From Pseudomonadota bacterium (lineage in GTDB: Bacteria > Pseudomonadota > Alphaproteobacteria > Rhizobiales > Xanthobacteraceae), in assembly GCA_023390695.1 (NCBI GenBank), contig JAEWCJ010000283.1:1-11419 (forward strand): a stretch of 11,419 nucleotides of DNA, read 5' to 3'. A program made the position numbers and the translations under genes. Positions 1 through 6,664 of this stretch are shown here, piece by piece; within the stretch, counting starts at the first letter, position 1, and each line of letters opens with the position of its first letter. The notes beneath the pieces are model-generated. The model searched no databases and had not been told where the DNA came from. It saw only the letters and a program-made list of their open reading frames with translations.

Positions 1-1
1 C

Positions 2-244
2 ACATTCGCTTCGATCGAGACGCCTGCAAATGACCGCGACGATCAAACGCCGCAAGCACAGCAAGCAGGCGCTGCCCCGGGCGGCGCCGTGACCGGCGAT
101 TGTGAAGAATCCTCCAACACGCGCGCGCCGGCCGCAGAAATATTGCAGCGCGACAGATCGAATGCTGCACCGCAAGAAATCATTGATGCGGACGCGTCCG
201 AGGCCCTTCCGCGACGCCGCCATGGCGGCGCACTGCCGACGTAA
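2..244 (+). CDS. C-terminal end of an upstream gene, possibly a DUF3306-type fdh-operon protein (partial)
   Basis: A frame open from the left edge (codons starting at base 2) runs 80 codons to TAA at 242-244. The visible product is a low-complexity tail rich in Ala, Asp, Glu, Gln and Pro that ends in an arginine-rich stretch, PRRRHGGALPT. No folded domain or catalytic motif is visible. In many alphaproteobacterial formate dehydrogenase operons a DUF3306 protein with a disordered acidic tail lies just upstream of the TorD-like chaperone gene, and this tail fits that pattern. The identity rests on position and composition, not on a domain. Third-position G+C is only moderate, so even the coding call is not secure. 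The 121-base gap to the next gene contains a promoter, so this gene is probably in a separate transcription unit or at an internal promoter. Confidence 0.5.
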   Translation, partial: TFASIETPANDRDDQTPQAQQAGAAPGGAVTGDCEESSNTRAPAAEILQRDRSNAAPQEIIDADASEALPRRRHGGALPT

Positions 245-267
245 CACGGTGCGGCCAATTTGCATCC

Positions 268-282
268 ATAGCTTAGAGCTAT
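268..282. promoter_or_regulatory. Perfect palindrome, candidate operator upstream of the HTH-TorD gene
   Basis: The sequence ATAGCT-TAG-AGCTAT is a perfect 6+6 inverted repeat with a 3-base spacer. It lies in the A/T-richer gap between the upstream gene and the chaperone gene, and its last base is the first base of a -35-like hexamer. The size and symmetry suit a small dimeric helix-turn-helix protein. The gene immediately downstream encodes such a domain, so autoregulation is a reasonable guess. No T-tract follows, which argues against a terminator. The regulator assignment is inference. Confidence 0.45.
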
Positions 283-309
283 TGACCAATTACAAACTTG
301 GCTTATTCT
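282..309 (+). promoter_or_regulatory. Candidate sigma70-type promoter for the formate dehydrogenase operon
   Basis: TTGACC (282-287) and TATTCT (304-309) are separated by 16 bases, a reasonable housekeeping -35/-10 pair in the most A/T-rich stretch of this part of the window. Transcription would start near 316, giving a leader of about 50 bases before the ATG at 366. That leader contains a TGTAGG direct repeat (325-330 and 336-341), a six-base T run (342-347) and the ribosome binding site AAGGA (352-356). No FNR box or sigma54 -24/-12 element was found by eye. Confidence 0.45.
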
Positions 310-365
310 TTTGAAAGCTTCTTATGTAGGCGCCGTGTAGGTTTTTTCGGCAAGGATATCTCTCC

Positions 366-1139
366 ATGCGCGATTTCGGGCTTGAGGAAGCGATCCGCGC
401 CGCGGGGGGCATCAGCGAGCTGGCGCGCCGCATCGGTATCTCCCAACCATCGGTATCGAACTGGGACAGGGTCCCGGCCGAGCGAGTCATCGCGGTCGAA
501 TCGATAACGAACATTCCGCGCGCGGTCTTGCGTCCCGATCTCTATGGAGAAGCGCCGGCCGTCACGGTCGATGAACTGGATTCGGCGCGCGCACAGCAAT
601 ACGCATTGCTCGCCGCATTGCTGTCGCGCGCACCCGACGCCGCATTGCTGAGAACGCTGTCGCAGGTGCGTGGCGATGCAAGTCCCCTGGGGATCGCTCA
701 TATCGAACTCGCCGAGGCTGCGGCAAAGGCCAATGCCGAGCGCGTCGAGCGCGAATTCTTCAATCTCTTCATCGGAATCGGGCGCGGCGAATTGCTGCCT
801 TACGGCTCCTATTACCTCACCGGCTTCCTGCATGAACGGCCTCTGGCTCGCCTGCGCGAAGATCTTGGAAAGATCGGTATCGAACGCAGCGAAGGCAACG
901 CCGAGCCGGAAGATCATGCCGCTATGCTGTGCGAGATCATGTCCGGCCTCATCGGCGGCCGCTTCCCGGCAGCGTCCGGCACCGATCAACAGATTTTCGA
1001 GAAACATCTTGCGCCCTGGATCGGCCGGTTTTTCTCCGACCTCGAGCTTGCGCAGGAAGCCGATTTCTACCGGCGCGTCGGCGCACTCGGCCGAGTCTTC
1101 ATCGATATCGAAATGGAATCCTTCGCGCTGCCGGCGTGA
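366..1139 (+). CDS. TorD/DmsD-family chaperone with N-terminal helix-turn-helix domain (257 aa)
   Basis: This is the likely redox-enzyme maturation protein for FdhA, the Tat-exported subunit encoded two genes downstream. TorD-family chaperones bind the Tat leader and the apo-enzyme in the cytoplasm until the Mo cofactor is inserted. Residues about 75-257 are the all-helical TorD domain: FFNLFIGIGRGELLPYGSYY (131-150), then the EPEDH signature (180-184), HLAPW (214-218), and a final helix with FYRRVGALGRVF. Residues about 5-60 are unlike classical TorD. GGISELARRIGISQPSVSNW (14-33) followed by VPAERV (36-41) is a YdaS/Cro-type helix-turn-helix as found in DNA-binding antitoxins. Total length exceeds a typical single-domain TorD (about 200 aa) by just this module. 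The start at 366 has AAGGA nine bases upstream. The following gene begins 33 bases downstream. DNA binding is inferred from sequence only. Confidence 0.88.
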   Translation: MRDFGLEEAIRAAGGISELARRIGISQPSVSNWDRVPAERVIAVESITNIPRAVLRPDLYGEAPAVTVDELDSARAQQYALLAALLSRAPDAALLRTLSQVRGDASPLGIAHIELAEAAAKANAERVEREFFNLFIGIGRGELLPYGSYYLTGFLHERPLARLREDLGKIGIERSEGNAEPEDHAAMLCEIMSGLIGGRFPAASGTDQQIFEKHLAPWIGRFFSDLELAQEADFYRRVGALGRVFIDIEMESFALPA

Positions 1140-1172
1140 GCACGAAGCATAGGGACAGCCAAGGAGACGGCG

Positions 1173-1382
1173 ATGAAACGAGAAAGCAAGACGGCAGTGG
1201 ATCGCCGCGATTTTCTGCGCGCACTCAGTGCCGGCGCAGGCGTAGCCGCAACGGCGGCAGCGCCTCTCGCCACGACCGCGCAAGCGGACAGCGAAAGCAA
1301 CGAAGAGAAGCGCAAGGCCCGTTACCAGGCCAATTCTGCAAACGTCCAGACGTTCTACCGGGTCAACCGGTATCCGAGCTGA
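1173..1382 (+). CDS. Formate dehydrogenase region Tat-signal small protein (69 aa)
   Basis: The product has a twin-arginine leader, DRRDFL (residues 10-15), a hydrophobic Ala/Gly-rich segment (about 17-36) and a probable AxA cleavage region ending near QA (37-38). This leaves only about 30 mature residues, a charged segment followed by YQANSANVQTFYRVNRYPS. This matches the short 'formate dehydrogenase region TAT target' family that recurs next to fdhA in proteobacteria, whose function is unknown. The ATG at 1173 has AAGGAG at 1161-1166. The TGA stop (1380-1382) touches the ribosome binding site of fdhA, so the genes are cotranscribed and possibly translationally coupled. It could be a small periplasmic subunit, a Tat escort for a partner, or a decoy for the Tat-leader-binding chaperone encoded upstream. 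The sequence does not decide between these. Confidence 0.85.
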   Translation: MKRESKTAVDRRDFLRALSAGAGVAATAAAPLATTAQADSESNEEKRKARYQANSANVQTFYRVNRYPS

Positions 1383-1395
1383 AGGAGGCTGAGCC

Positions 1396-4368
1396 ATGCT
1401 GATCAAAAGAACAGAGCGCGAGAGACGCCGCCGCAATCTTGCAGCCTCGCTCGACAATCAGCCGGCTGGCGGCCTCGATCGCCGTAGCTTCCTGCGTCGT
1501 TCCGGTCTCGCAGCCGGCGGACTGGCCGCGCTCGGCACATTGCCGCTGTCCGGCATGCGCAAGGCGGAAGCGGCCGGCACCGCGCCCACCGGGGCCGGCA
1601 TCACCATCCGCAAGAATATCTGCACGCATTGTTCCGTCGGTTGCACCGTGGTGGCGGAAGTGCAGAACGGCGTATGGGTCGGACAGGAGCCAGGCTGGGA
1701 TTCGCCGATCAATCGCGGATCGCACTGTGCCAAGGGCGCGTCTGTGCGTGAACTCGTGCATGGCGACCGCCGCCTGAAATATCCGATGAAGCTGGTCAAC
1801 GGCCAGTGGACGCGGGTTTCCTGGGACGTCGCGATCAACGAAATCGGCGACAAGCTGACGGAAATTCGCGCCGCATCCGGGCCGGACTCGGTGTACTGGC
1901 TGGGCTCGGCGAAATTCTCTAACGAAGGCGCGTATCTCAATCGCAAGATGGCGGCGTTCTGGGGAACGAACAACTCCGACCATCAGGCGCGTATCTGTCA
2001 CTCGACGACCGTCGCGGGCGTGGCCAATACCTGGGGCTACGGTGCGATGACCAACAGCTACAACGACATTCGCAATTCGAAGACGCTGGTCTTTCTCGGC
2101 GGCAACCCCGCGGAAGCGCATCCGGTCTCGCTGCAACATCTGCTCGAGGGCAAGGAGATCAATCACGCGAACTTCATCGTCATCGATCCACGGATGACAC
2201 GCACCGCGGCGCACGCGACCGAGTATGTGCGGCAGCGCCCCGGCACCAACATCGCGACGATCTGGGGCATCCTCTGGCACGTCTTCGAGAACGGCTGGGA
2301 AGACAAGGAGTTCATCAGCCAGCGCGTTTACGGGATGGACGACATCCGCAAGGAAGTCGCCAAATACAATCCGGAAGAGGTTGAGCGCATCACCGGCATT
2401 CCCGGTGCGCAACTGAGAAGCGTTGCAGAGAAGATGGCGAAGCAACGCCCGGCGACGCTGATCTGGGCGATGGGTCAGACCCAGCACACGACCGGCACCG
2501 CCACCGTGCGCGCCAGCTGCATCCTGCTGCTGGCGACGGGCAATGTCGGCGGCTTCGGCAATGGTGCCAACATCTTCCGCGGGCACTGCAACGTGCAGGG
2601 TGCCACCGACCTCGGCCTCGATATCGTAACCCTGCCGCTCTATTACGGTCTTGCCGAAGGCGCCTGGCGGCACTGGGCGCGCGTCTGGGAGGTCGACTAT
2701 TCCTGGTTCGAAGGCCGTTTCGACACCATTACCGGCGCCGACGGCAAGCCGGTGAAGATGATCAACACACCGGGCATTCCTTCAACCCGCTGGTTCGACG
2801 CAACCCTGCTCCCCAAAGAGCAGGTCTCACAGAAAGACAACGTCAGGGCGATGATGGTTTTCGGACATGGCGGCAACACCGTCACCCGGATGCCGGAAGC
2901 CGCCAAAGGCCTTGAGAAGCTCGATCTGCTGGTTGTTGCCGATCCGCATCCGACCACGTGGGCTGCGCTCTCCGAACGCAAGAACGGCACCTATCTCTTG
3001 CCGATCTGTACCCAGTTTGAATGCGCCGGCTCGCGCACGGCCTCGAACCGGTCGCTTCAATGGGGCGAGCAGATCGTCAAGCCGATCTTCGAATCGAAGA
3101 ACGACTACGAGGTTATGTATCTTCTCGCCAAGAAGCTCGGCTTTGCCGACCTGATGTTCAAGAACATCAAGGTCGAGAACAACGTGCCGGTGGCCGAGGA
3201 TATCCTTCGCGAGATCAACCGCGGCGGATGGTCGACGGGCTATTGCGGTCAGTCGCCGGAGCGTCTGAAAACGCATATGGCCAACCAGAAGGATTTCGAC
3301 CTCGTCACCTTGCGGGCGAAGGACGGGCCGGCCAAGGGTGATTACTACGGCCTGCCATGGCCGTGCTGGGGCACGCCGGAATTCCGGCACCCAGGCACCC
3401 ACACGCTCTACAACACCAATCTGCCGGTCAAGGATGGTGGCGGAACCTTCCGGGCGCGCTTTGGCGTCGAGCGCGTGGTCAAGACCAAGGTCATGGAGAA
3501 CGGACACGAGGTCGAGAGGGAGCAGAGATTCAATCTGCTCGCCGAAGGCTCCTACTCCAAGGATTCCGAGATCAGGGACGGCTATCCGGAATTCACGCTC
3601 GGCGTGCTGAAGAAGCTCGGCTGGGACAAGGATCTCACCGAAGCCGAAATGGCGGTGATCCAGAAGGTCAATCCCGCCAATCCGGATGCCGTGGCCTGGT
3701 CGATCGATCTCTCCGGCGGCATTCAGCGCGTCGCGATCAATCACGGCTGCATCCCGTATGGCAACGGCAAGGCGCGGGCGAACGCCTTCGGTCTGCCGGA
3801 TCCCATTCCGGTTCACCGCGAGCCGATCTATTCGCCGCGGCCGGATCTGGTGGCGAAATATCCGACCCTGCCGAACGCGCGGCAATTCCGCATGCCGAAT
3901 CTCGGCTTCGACGTGCAGAAGGCGGCAGTGGACAAGGGAATTGCCAAGCAGTTCCCGATCGTACTCACCTCCGGACGGCTCGTCGAATATGAAGGCGGCG
4001 GCGAGGAAACCCGCTCCAACAAGTGGCTCGCCGAGCTGCAGCAGGACATGTTCATCGAGATCAATCCGTCGGATGCCGCCGAGCGCGGCATCCGGGATGG
4101 CGGCTGGGTCTTGGTAACGGGTCCGGAGAATTCGTCGCGCGCCCGCATGAAGGCGCTCGTCACTGAGCGTGTCGGCAAGGGCGTGGCCTGGTGTCCGTTC
4201 CATTTTGCCGGCTGGTTCCAGGGCGTCGATCAGCGCGGCAATTATCCGGCGGGAGCGGACCCGATCGTGCTGGGCGAAAGCGTAAACACGGTGACTACCT
4301 ATGGCTACGATCCGGTCACCGGCATGCAAGAACCCAAGGCGACGCTCTGTCAGATCCGAGCGGCATAA
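1396..4368 (+). CDS. fdhA: Formate dehydrogenase catalytic (alpha) subunit, Mo-bisMGD, cysteine form
   Basis: This subunit oxidises formate to CO2 at a bis-MGD molybdenum centre and passes electrons to its own [4Fe-4S] cluster and on to FdhB. It has 990 residues, close to E. coli FdnG/FdoG (about 1015). Order: Tat leader DRRSFLRR (28-35) after an Arg-rich extension; [4Fe-4S] cysteines C76, C79, C83 and C111, with K113 in CAKG as the likely electron-transfer lysine; Mo-ligand site RICHSTTVAG with C201 (codon TGT, 1996-1998) and H202; GAMTNSYNDIRN and GGNPAEAHP motifs; C-terminal dinucleotide-binding domain from about F853, including TSGRLVEYEGGG. C201 replaces the selenocysteine of FdnG, so no SECIS is needed. 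The start at 1396 has AAGGAGG at 1382-1388. The Tat leader places the enzyme on the periplasmic side. Reverse activity (CO2 reduction) cannot be excluded. Confidence 0.95.
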   Translation: MLIKRTERERRRRNLAASLDNQPAGGLDRRSFLRRSGLAAGGLAALGTLPLSGMRKAEAAGTAPTGAGITIRKNICTHCSVGCTVVAEVQNGVWVGQEPGWDSPINRGSHCAKGASVRELVHGDRRLKYPMKLVNGQWTRVSWDVAINEIGDKLTEIRAASGPDSVYWLGSAKFSNEGAYLNRKMAAFWGTNNSDHQARICHSTTVAGVANTWGYGAMTNSYNDIRNSKTLVFLGGNPAEAHPVSLQHLLEGKEINHANFIVIDPRMTRTAAHATEYVRQRPGTNIATIWGILWHVFENGWEDKEFISQRVYGMDDIRKEVAKYNPEEVERITGIPGAQLRSVAEKMAKQRPATLIWAMGQTQHTTGTATVRASCILLLATGNVGGFGNGANIFRGHCNVQGATDLGLDIVTLPLYYGLAEGAWRHWARVWEVDYSWFEGRFDTITGADGKPVKMINTPGIPSTRWFDATLLPKEQVSQKDNVRAMMVFGHGGNTVTRMPEAAKGLEKLDLLVVADPHPTTWAALSERKNGTYLLPICTQFECAGSRTASNRSLQWGEQIVKPIFESKNDYEVMYLLAKKLGFADLMFKNIKVENNVPVAEDILREINRGGWSTGYCGQSPERLKTHMANQKDFDLVTLRAKDGPAKGDYYGLPWPCWGTPEFRHPGTHTLYNTNLPVKDGGGTFRARFGVERVVKTKVMENGHEVEREQRFNLLAEGSYSKDSEIRDGYPEFTLGVLKKLGWDKDLTEAEMAVIQKVNPANPDAVAWSIDLSGGIQRVAINHGCIPYGNGKARANAFGLPDPIPVHREPIYSPRPDLVAKYPTLPNARQFRMPNLGFDVQKAAVDKGIAKQFPIVLTSGRLVEYEGGGEETRSNKWLAELQQDMFIEINPSDAAERGIRDGGWVLVTGPENSSRARMKALVTERVGKGVAWCPFHFAGWFQGVDQRGNYPAGADPIVLGESVNTVTTYGYDPVTGMQEPKATLCQIRAA

Positions 4369-4380
4369 GGAGACGCAACA

Positions 4381-4977
4381 ATGGCTCGTATGAAATTTCT
4401 TTGCGACGCCGACCGTTGCATCGAGTGCAACGCTTGCGTCACCGCCTGCAAGAACGAAAACGAAGTGCCGTGGGGCATCAATCGCCGGCGTGTCGTCACC
4501 ATCAATGATGGCAAGCCGGGCGAGCGCTCGGTGTCCATGGCCTGCATGCACTGCACCGACGCGCCCTGCGCAGCGGTCTGTCCGGTGAATTGCTTTTACA
4601 CGACCGCCGATGCCGTGGTCCTGCACTCGAAGGATCTCTGCATCGGCTGCGGATATTGCTTCTACGCGTGCCCATTCGGCGCCCCGCAATATCCGCGCGT
4701 CGGCAACTTCGGTTCGCGCGGCAAAATGGACAAATGCACCTTCTGCGCCGGCGGACCGGCAACCGACAACGCCCAGGCGGAATACGAGAAATACGGCTCG
4801 AACCGCTTGGCGGAAGGCAAGCTGCCTCTCTGTGCCGAGATGTGCTCGACCAAATCGCTACTGGCCGGTGACGGCGACATCATCGCCCAGATTTACAAGG
4901 AGCGCGTCGTCAAGCGCGGCTATGGCTCCGGCGCCTGGGGCTGGAAGGTCGCCTACAAGGAAACCATCGCGTCGTAG
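4381..4977 (+). CDS. fdhB: Formate dehydrogenase iron-sulfur (beta) subunit
   Basis: This electron-transfer subunit carries four [4Fe-4S] clusters as a wire from FdhA to the cytochrome b subunit. The 16 ligand cysteines are visible in four groups: C13/C16/C19/C23, C55/C58/C63/C67, C87/C90/C93/C97 and C119/C122/C151/C155. Extra cysteines lie at C8 and C71. At 198 residues it is about 100 shorter than E. coli FdnH and ends in a soluble tail, YKETIAS. The C-terminal transmembrane helix that anchors FdnH is absent. It has no signal peptide of its own, so it should be exported folded with FdhA through Tat. The ribosome binding site AAGGAG (4367-4372) overlaps the fdhA stop codon (TAA, 4366-4368), eight bases before the ATG, which implies tight coupling. 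Confidence 0.94.
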   Translation: MARMKFLCDADRCIECNACVTACKNENEVPWGINRRRVVTINDGKPGERSVSMACMHCTDAPCAAVCPVNCFYTTADAVVLHSKDLCIGCGYCFYACPFGAPQYPRVGNFGSRGKMDKCTFCAGGPATDNAQAEYEKYGSNRLAEGKLPLCAEMCSTKSLLAGDGDIIAQIYKERVVKRGYGSGAWGWKVAYKETIAS

Positions 4978-4978
4978 C

Positions 4979-5007
4979 GCGAAGAGTGGCGGCGCATCTT
5001 CGCCGCC
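4979..5007 (+). other. Two mutually exclusive hairpins between fdhB and fdhC
   Basis: The 69-base gap after fdhB contains GCGAAGA (4979-4985) pairing perfectly with TCTTCGC (4997-5003) around an 11-base loop. It also contains GGCGGC (4988-4993) pairing with GCCGCC (5002-5007) around an 8-base loop. The two stems share bases 5002-5003 and cannot form together. No T-tract follows, so this is not an intrinsic terminator. It may stabilise or process the mRNA within the operon. It is too short to be sure it is functional. Confidence 0.35.
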
Positions 5008-5046
5008 CGATCGCTTCGTCAACAGGGCGAATCAGGAGGATACGGG

Positions 5047-6066
5047 ATGGCCAGGCTTCTGAGGACCATTCGCATGGCGGCCGGCGCAATCGCCGTGCTG
5101 TGCGTTCTGACGCTTGCAGTCCCGGTGCAGGCGCAGCAGCGCAATTCGGATGGCGCGCCCAATCCAACGGCAAGCGCGGTACAGGAGCAGCAGCTCCTGC
5201 AGGAGTTGAACCGCATTCAGGGGCGCGTCACCATTCCGGACCGGAAAGAAGGCGTGCTGATTCAGCCTGCCGGTCAGGACTGGCGGCACTTCCATCAGGT
5301 CACGCTCTACTGGATCGGAGCAATTGCAATCGTCGGCATGCTCGCGCTGCTGGTGGGCTTCTATCTCTACCGCGGCATGGTGAAGATCGAGCATGGACGC
5401 TCGGGGCGCACCGTCACCCGCTTCAACGCCTTTGAGCGCTTCGTGCACTGGATGACGGCAGCCTGTTTCATTGTGCTTGCCATCTCAGGACTGAACATCA
5501 CGTTCGGAAAATCGCTGCTCTTGCCGATAATGGGTCCGGACGCCTTCGCCGGCTGGTCGCAATGGGGCAAGTACGCACACAATTATCTAAGCTTCCCCTT
5601 TACCATCGGCGTGGTGACGATCTTCCTTATGTGGATCGGCGGCAATATTCCCAATCGTGTTGACATCGAGTGGCTTAAGCGCGGCGGTGGCATTATCGGC
5701 AACGATCATCCGCCTGCCTATCGCTTCAATGCCGGGCAGAAAATGATCTACTGGATCGTTGTGCTGGGCGGGGCGGCCGCCGCTGTGACGGGCTATATCC
5801 TCATGTTCCCGTTCTATGGCGGGCTTACCGTGGCGGGCATGCAGCTTGCCCAGGTCGTCCATGGCGTGGTGGGCGTGCTTTTCTTCGCCGTCATGCTGGC
5901 GCTCATCTATTTCGGCACCATCGGCATGGAAGGCGCGTTCGAGGCCATGGGCACCGGCGAGGTCGACGTGAACTGGGCCAAAGAGCACCACAGCCTGTGG
6001 CTCGAAGAGGAGCTTCCCCGCAGCCGGGTCGGCGGCGCCGCGCCGCGGGCTACTCCGGCCGAATAG
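5047..6066 (+). CDS. fdhC: Formate dehydrogenase cytochrome b (gamma) subunit
   Basis: This membrane diheme cytochrome b556-type subunit would accept electrons from FdhB and reduce quinone. It has 339 residues. A signal-peptide-like start (hydrophobic 11-27, AQA-type site near 30) is followed by about 55 polar residues and a transmembrane helix (about 86-107). A positively charged loop containing FERFVHWMTA comes next. Four further helices lie at about 134-152, 180-198, 234-254 and 268-290. Candidate heme ligands are H134, H178, H272 and H314/H315. The last four helices match the FdnI fold. The signal peptide, periplasmic stretch and first helix are extra relative to E. coli FdnI (about 217 aa, four helices). 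The start has GGAGGA at 5035-5040. This is the last gene before a terminator. The symbol fdoI/fdnI would be the E. coli equivalent. Confidence 0.92.
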   Translation: MARLLRTIRMAAGAIAVLCVLTLAVPVQAQQRNSDGAPNPTASAVQEQQLLQELNRIQGRVTIPDRKEGVLIQPAGQDWRHFHQVTLYWIGAIAIVGMLALLVGFYLYRGMVKIEHGRSGRTVTRFNAFERFVHWMTAACFIVLAISGLNITFGKSLLLPIMGPDAFAGWSQWGKYAHNYLSFPFTIGVVTIFLMWIGGNIPNRVDIEWLKRGGGIIGNDHPPAYRFNAGQKMIYWIVVLGGAAAAVTGYILMFPFYGGLTVAGMQLAQVVHGVVGVLFFAVMLALIYFGTIGMEGAFEAMGTGEVDVNWAKEHHSLWLEEELPRSRVGGAAPRATPAE

Positions 6067-6089
6067 ATTTACCAGTCCATCCGAAGCGC

Positions 6090-6122
6090 AAGCGCCCGGC
6101 GGTACCCCTCCGGGCGCTTTGC
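6090..6122 (+). terminator. Intrinsic terminator after the fdh operon
   Basis: A perfect 10-base stem, AAGCGCCCGG (6090-6099) with CCGGGCGCTT (6110-6119), encloses a 10-base loop and is followed by TTT and a T-poor tail (TTTGCTGT). The strong G+C stem 23 bases after the fdhC stop fits a rho-independent terminator. The short T run suggests incomplete termination, with some read-through into mobB. Confidence 0.75.
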
Positions 6123-6136
6123 TGTATAAAGGGCGC

Positions 6137-6664
6137 ATGCGCATCATCGGTCTGGCAGGCTGGAGCGGCTCCGGCAAAACCACACTTCTCACCCGGGTCA
6201 TTCCGCGGCTGACCAAACGCGGGAAACGCATCTCCACCCTCAAGCACGCGCATCATGCGTTCGACATCGATCGCCCCGGCAAGGATTCTTTTGAACACCG
6301 TTCGGCCGGCGCCACCGAGGTGCTTGTGGTCTCGGCCAATCGCTGGGCATTGATGCACGAATTGCGCGGGCAGCCGGAACCCGGCCTGCGCGAACTCCTT
6401 GGCAGGTTGTCGGATGTCGATCTGGTATTGATCGAAGGGTTCAAGCGTCAGAAATTTCCGAAACTCGAAATCCATCGCATCGAGAACGGCAAGCCACTCC
6501 TGCATCCGGAAGACGACTGGATTGTGGCGGTCGCCAGCGATAGTCCGCTGCCGCAGGCGACGGTGCCGGTCGTCGATCTCAACGACATCGACAAGATCGC
6601 CGATCTGCTGCTGGTGGAGGCCATGCCACTCGATGAGCTCGATGCGCGGCTGGAAACAGTCTGA
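6137..6664 (+). CDS. mobB: Molybdopterin-guanine dinucleotide biosynthesis protein MobB (175 aa)
   Basis: MobB is a P-loop GTP-binding partner of MobA and MoeA in forming molybdopterin guanine dinucleotide. The sequence shows a Walker A at residues 8-16 (GWSGSGKTT), the MobB-typical HHAFDIDRPGKDS (39-51) and VLIEGFKRQ (97-105). Length is normal for the family. I chose the ATG at 6137 because homologues start directly at the beta strand (MRIIGLAG). A TTG at 6119 in the same frame lies inside the terminator stem and is unlikely. AAAGGG (6128-6133) is a weak, close ribosome binding site. A TATAAA at 6125-6130 also sits where a -10 element would produce a leaderless mRNA starting at or near the ATG. 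The stop overlaps the moeA start as TGATG. Confidence 0.92.
   Translation: MRIIGLAGWSGSGKTTLLTRVIPRLTKRGKRISTLKHAHHAFDIDRPGKDSFEHRSAGATEVLVVSANRWALMHELRGQPEPGLRELLGRLSDVDLVLIEGFKRQKFPKLEIHRIENGKPLLHPEDDWIVAVASDSPLPQATVPVVDLNDIDKIADLLLVEAMPLDELDARLETV

Noticed and set aside
282..295. FNR/Anr-like box TTGACCAATTACAA before the operon
   Set aside because: Only the left half fits TTGAT-N4-ATCAA; the right half has two mismatches and the left has one. The TTGACC part is better read as a -35 element.
43..314. Short frames 43-258 (minus) and 102-314 (plus) in the first 300 bases
   Set aside because: They compete with the frame entering from the left edge, lack good ribosome binding sites, and the second runs through the predicted promoter.
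251..315. Sigma54 (-24/-12) promoter
   Set aside because: No GG and GC pair with the required ten-base separation was found in the gap.
303..2673. Two long minus-strand frames (303-1457 and 1363-2673) opposite the chaperone and fdhA
   Set aside because: Both are opposite well-supported genes, have no ribosome binding site of note, and their products are Arg/Ala/His-rich without domain features.
2827..4689. 620-codon open frame on the minus strand across fdhA and fdhB
   Set aside because: It is antisense to clearly coding sequence with intact domains. Long open antisense frames are expected in G+C-rich genes with biased third positions, and the product shows no recognisable motif.
6119..6136. 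Earlier TTG start for MobB adding six residues
   Set aside because: It lies within the terminator stem and adds MLYKGR, which is not part of the MobB fold; the ATG at 6137 fits the family.
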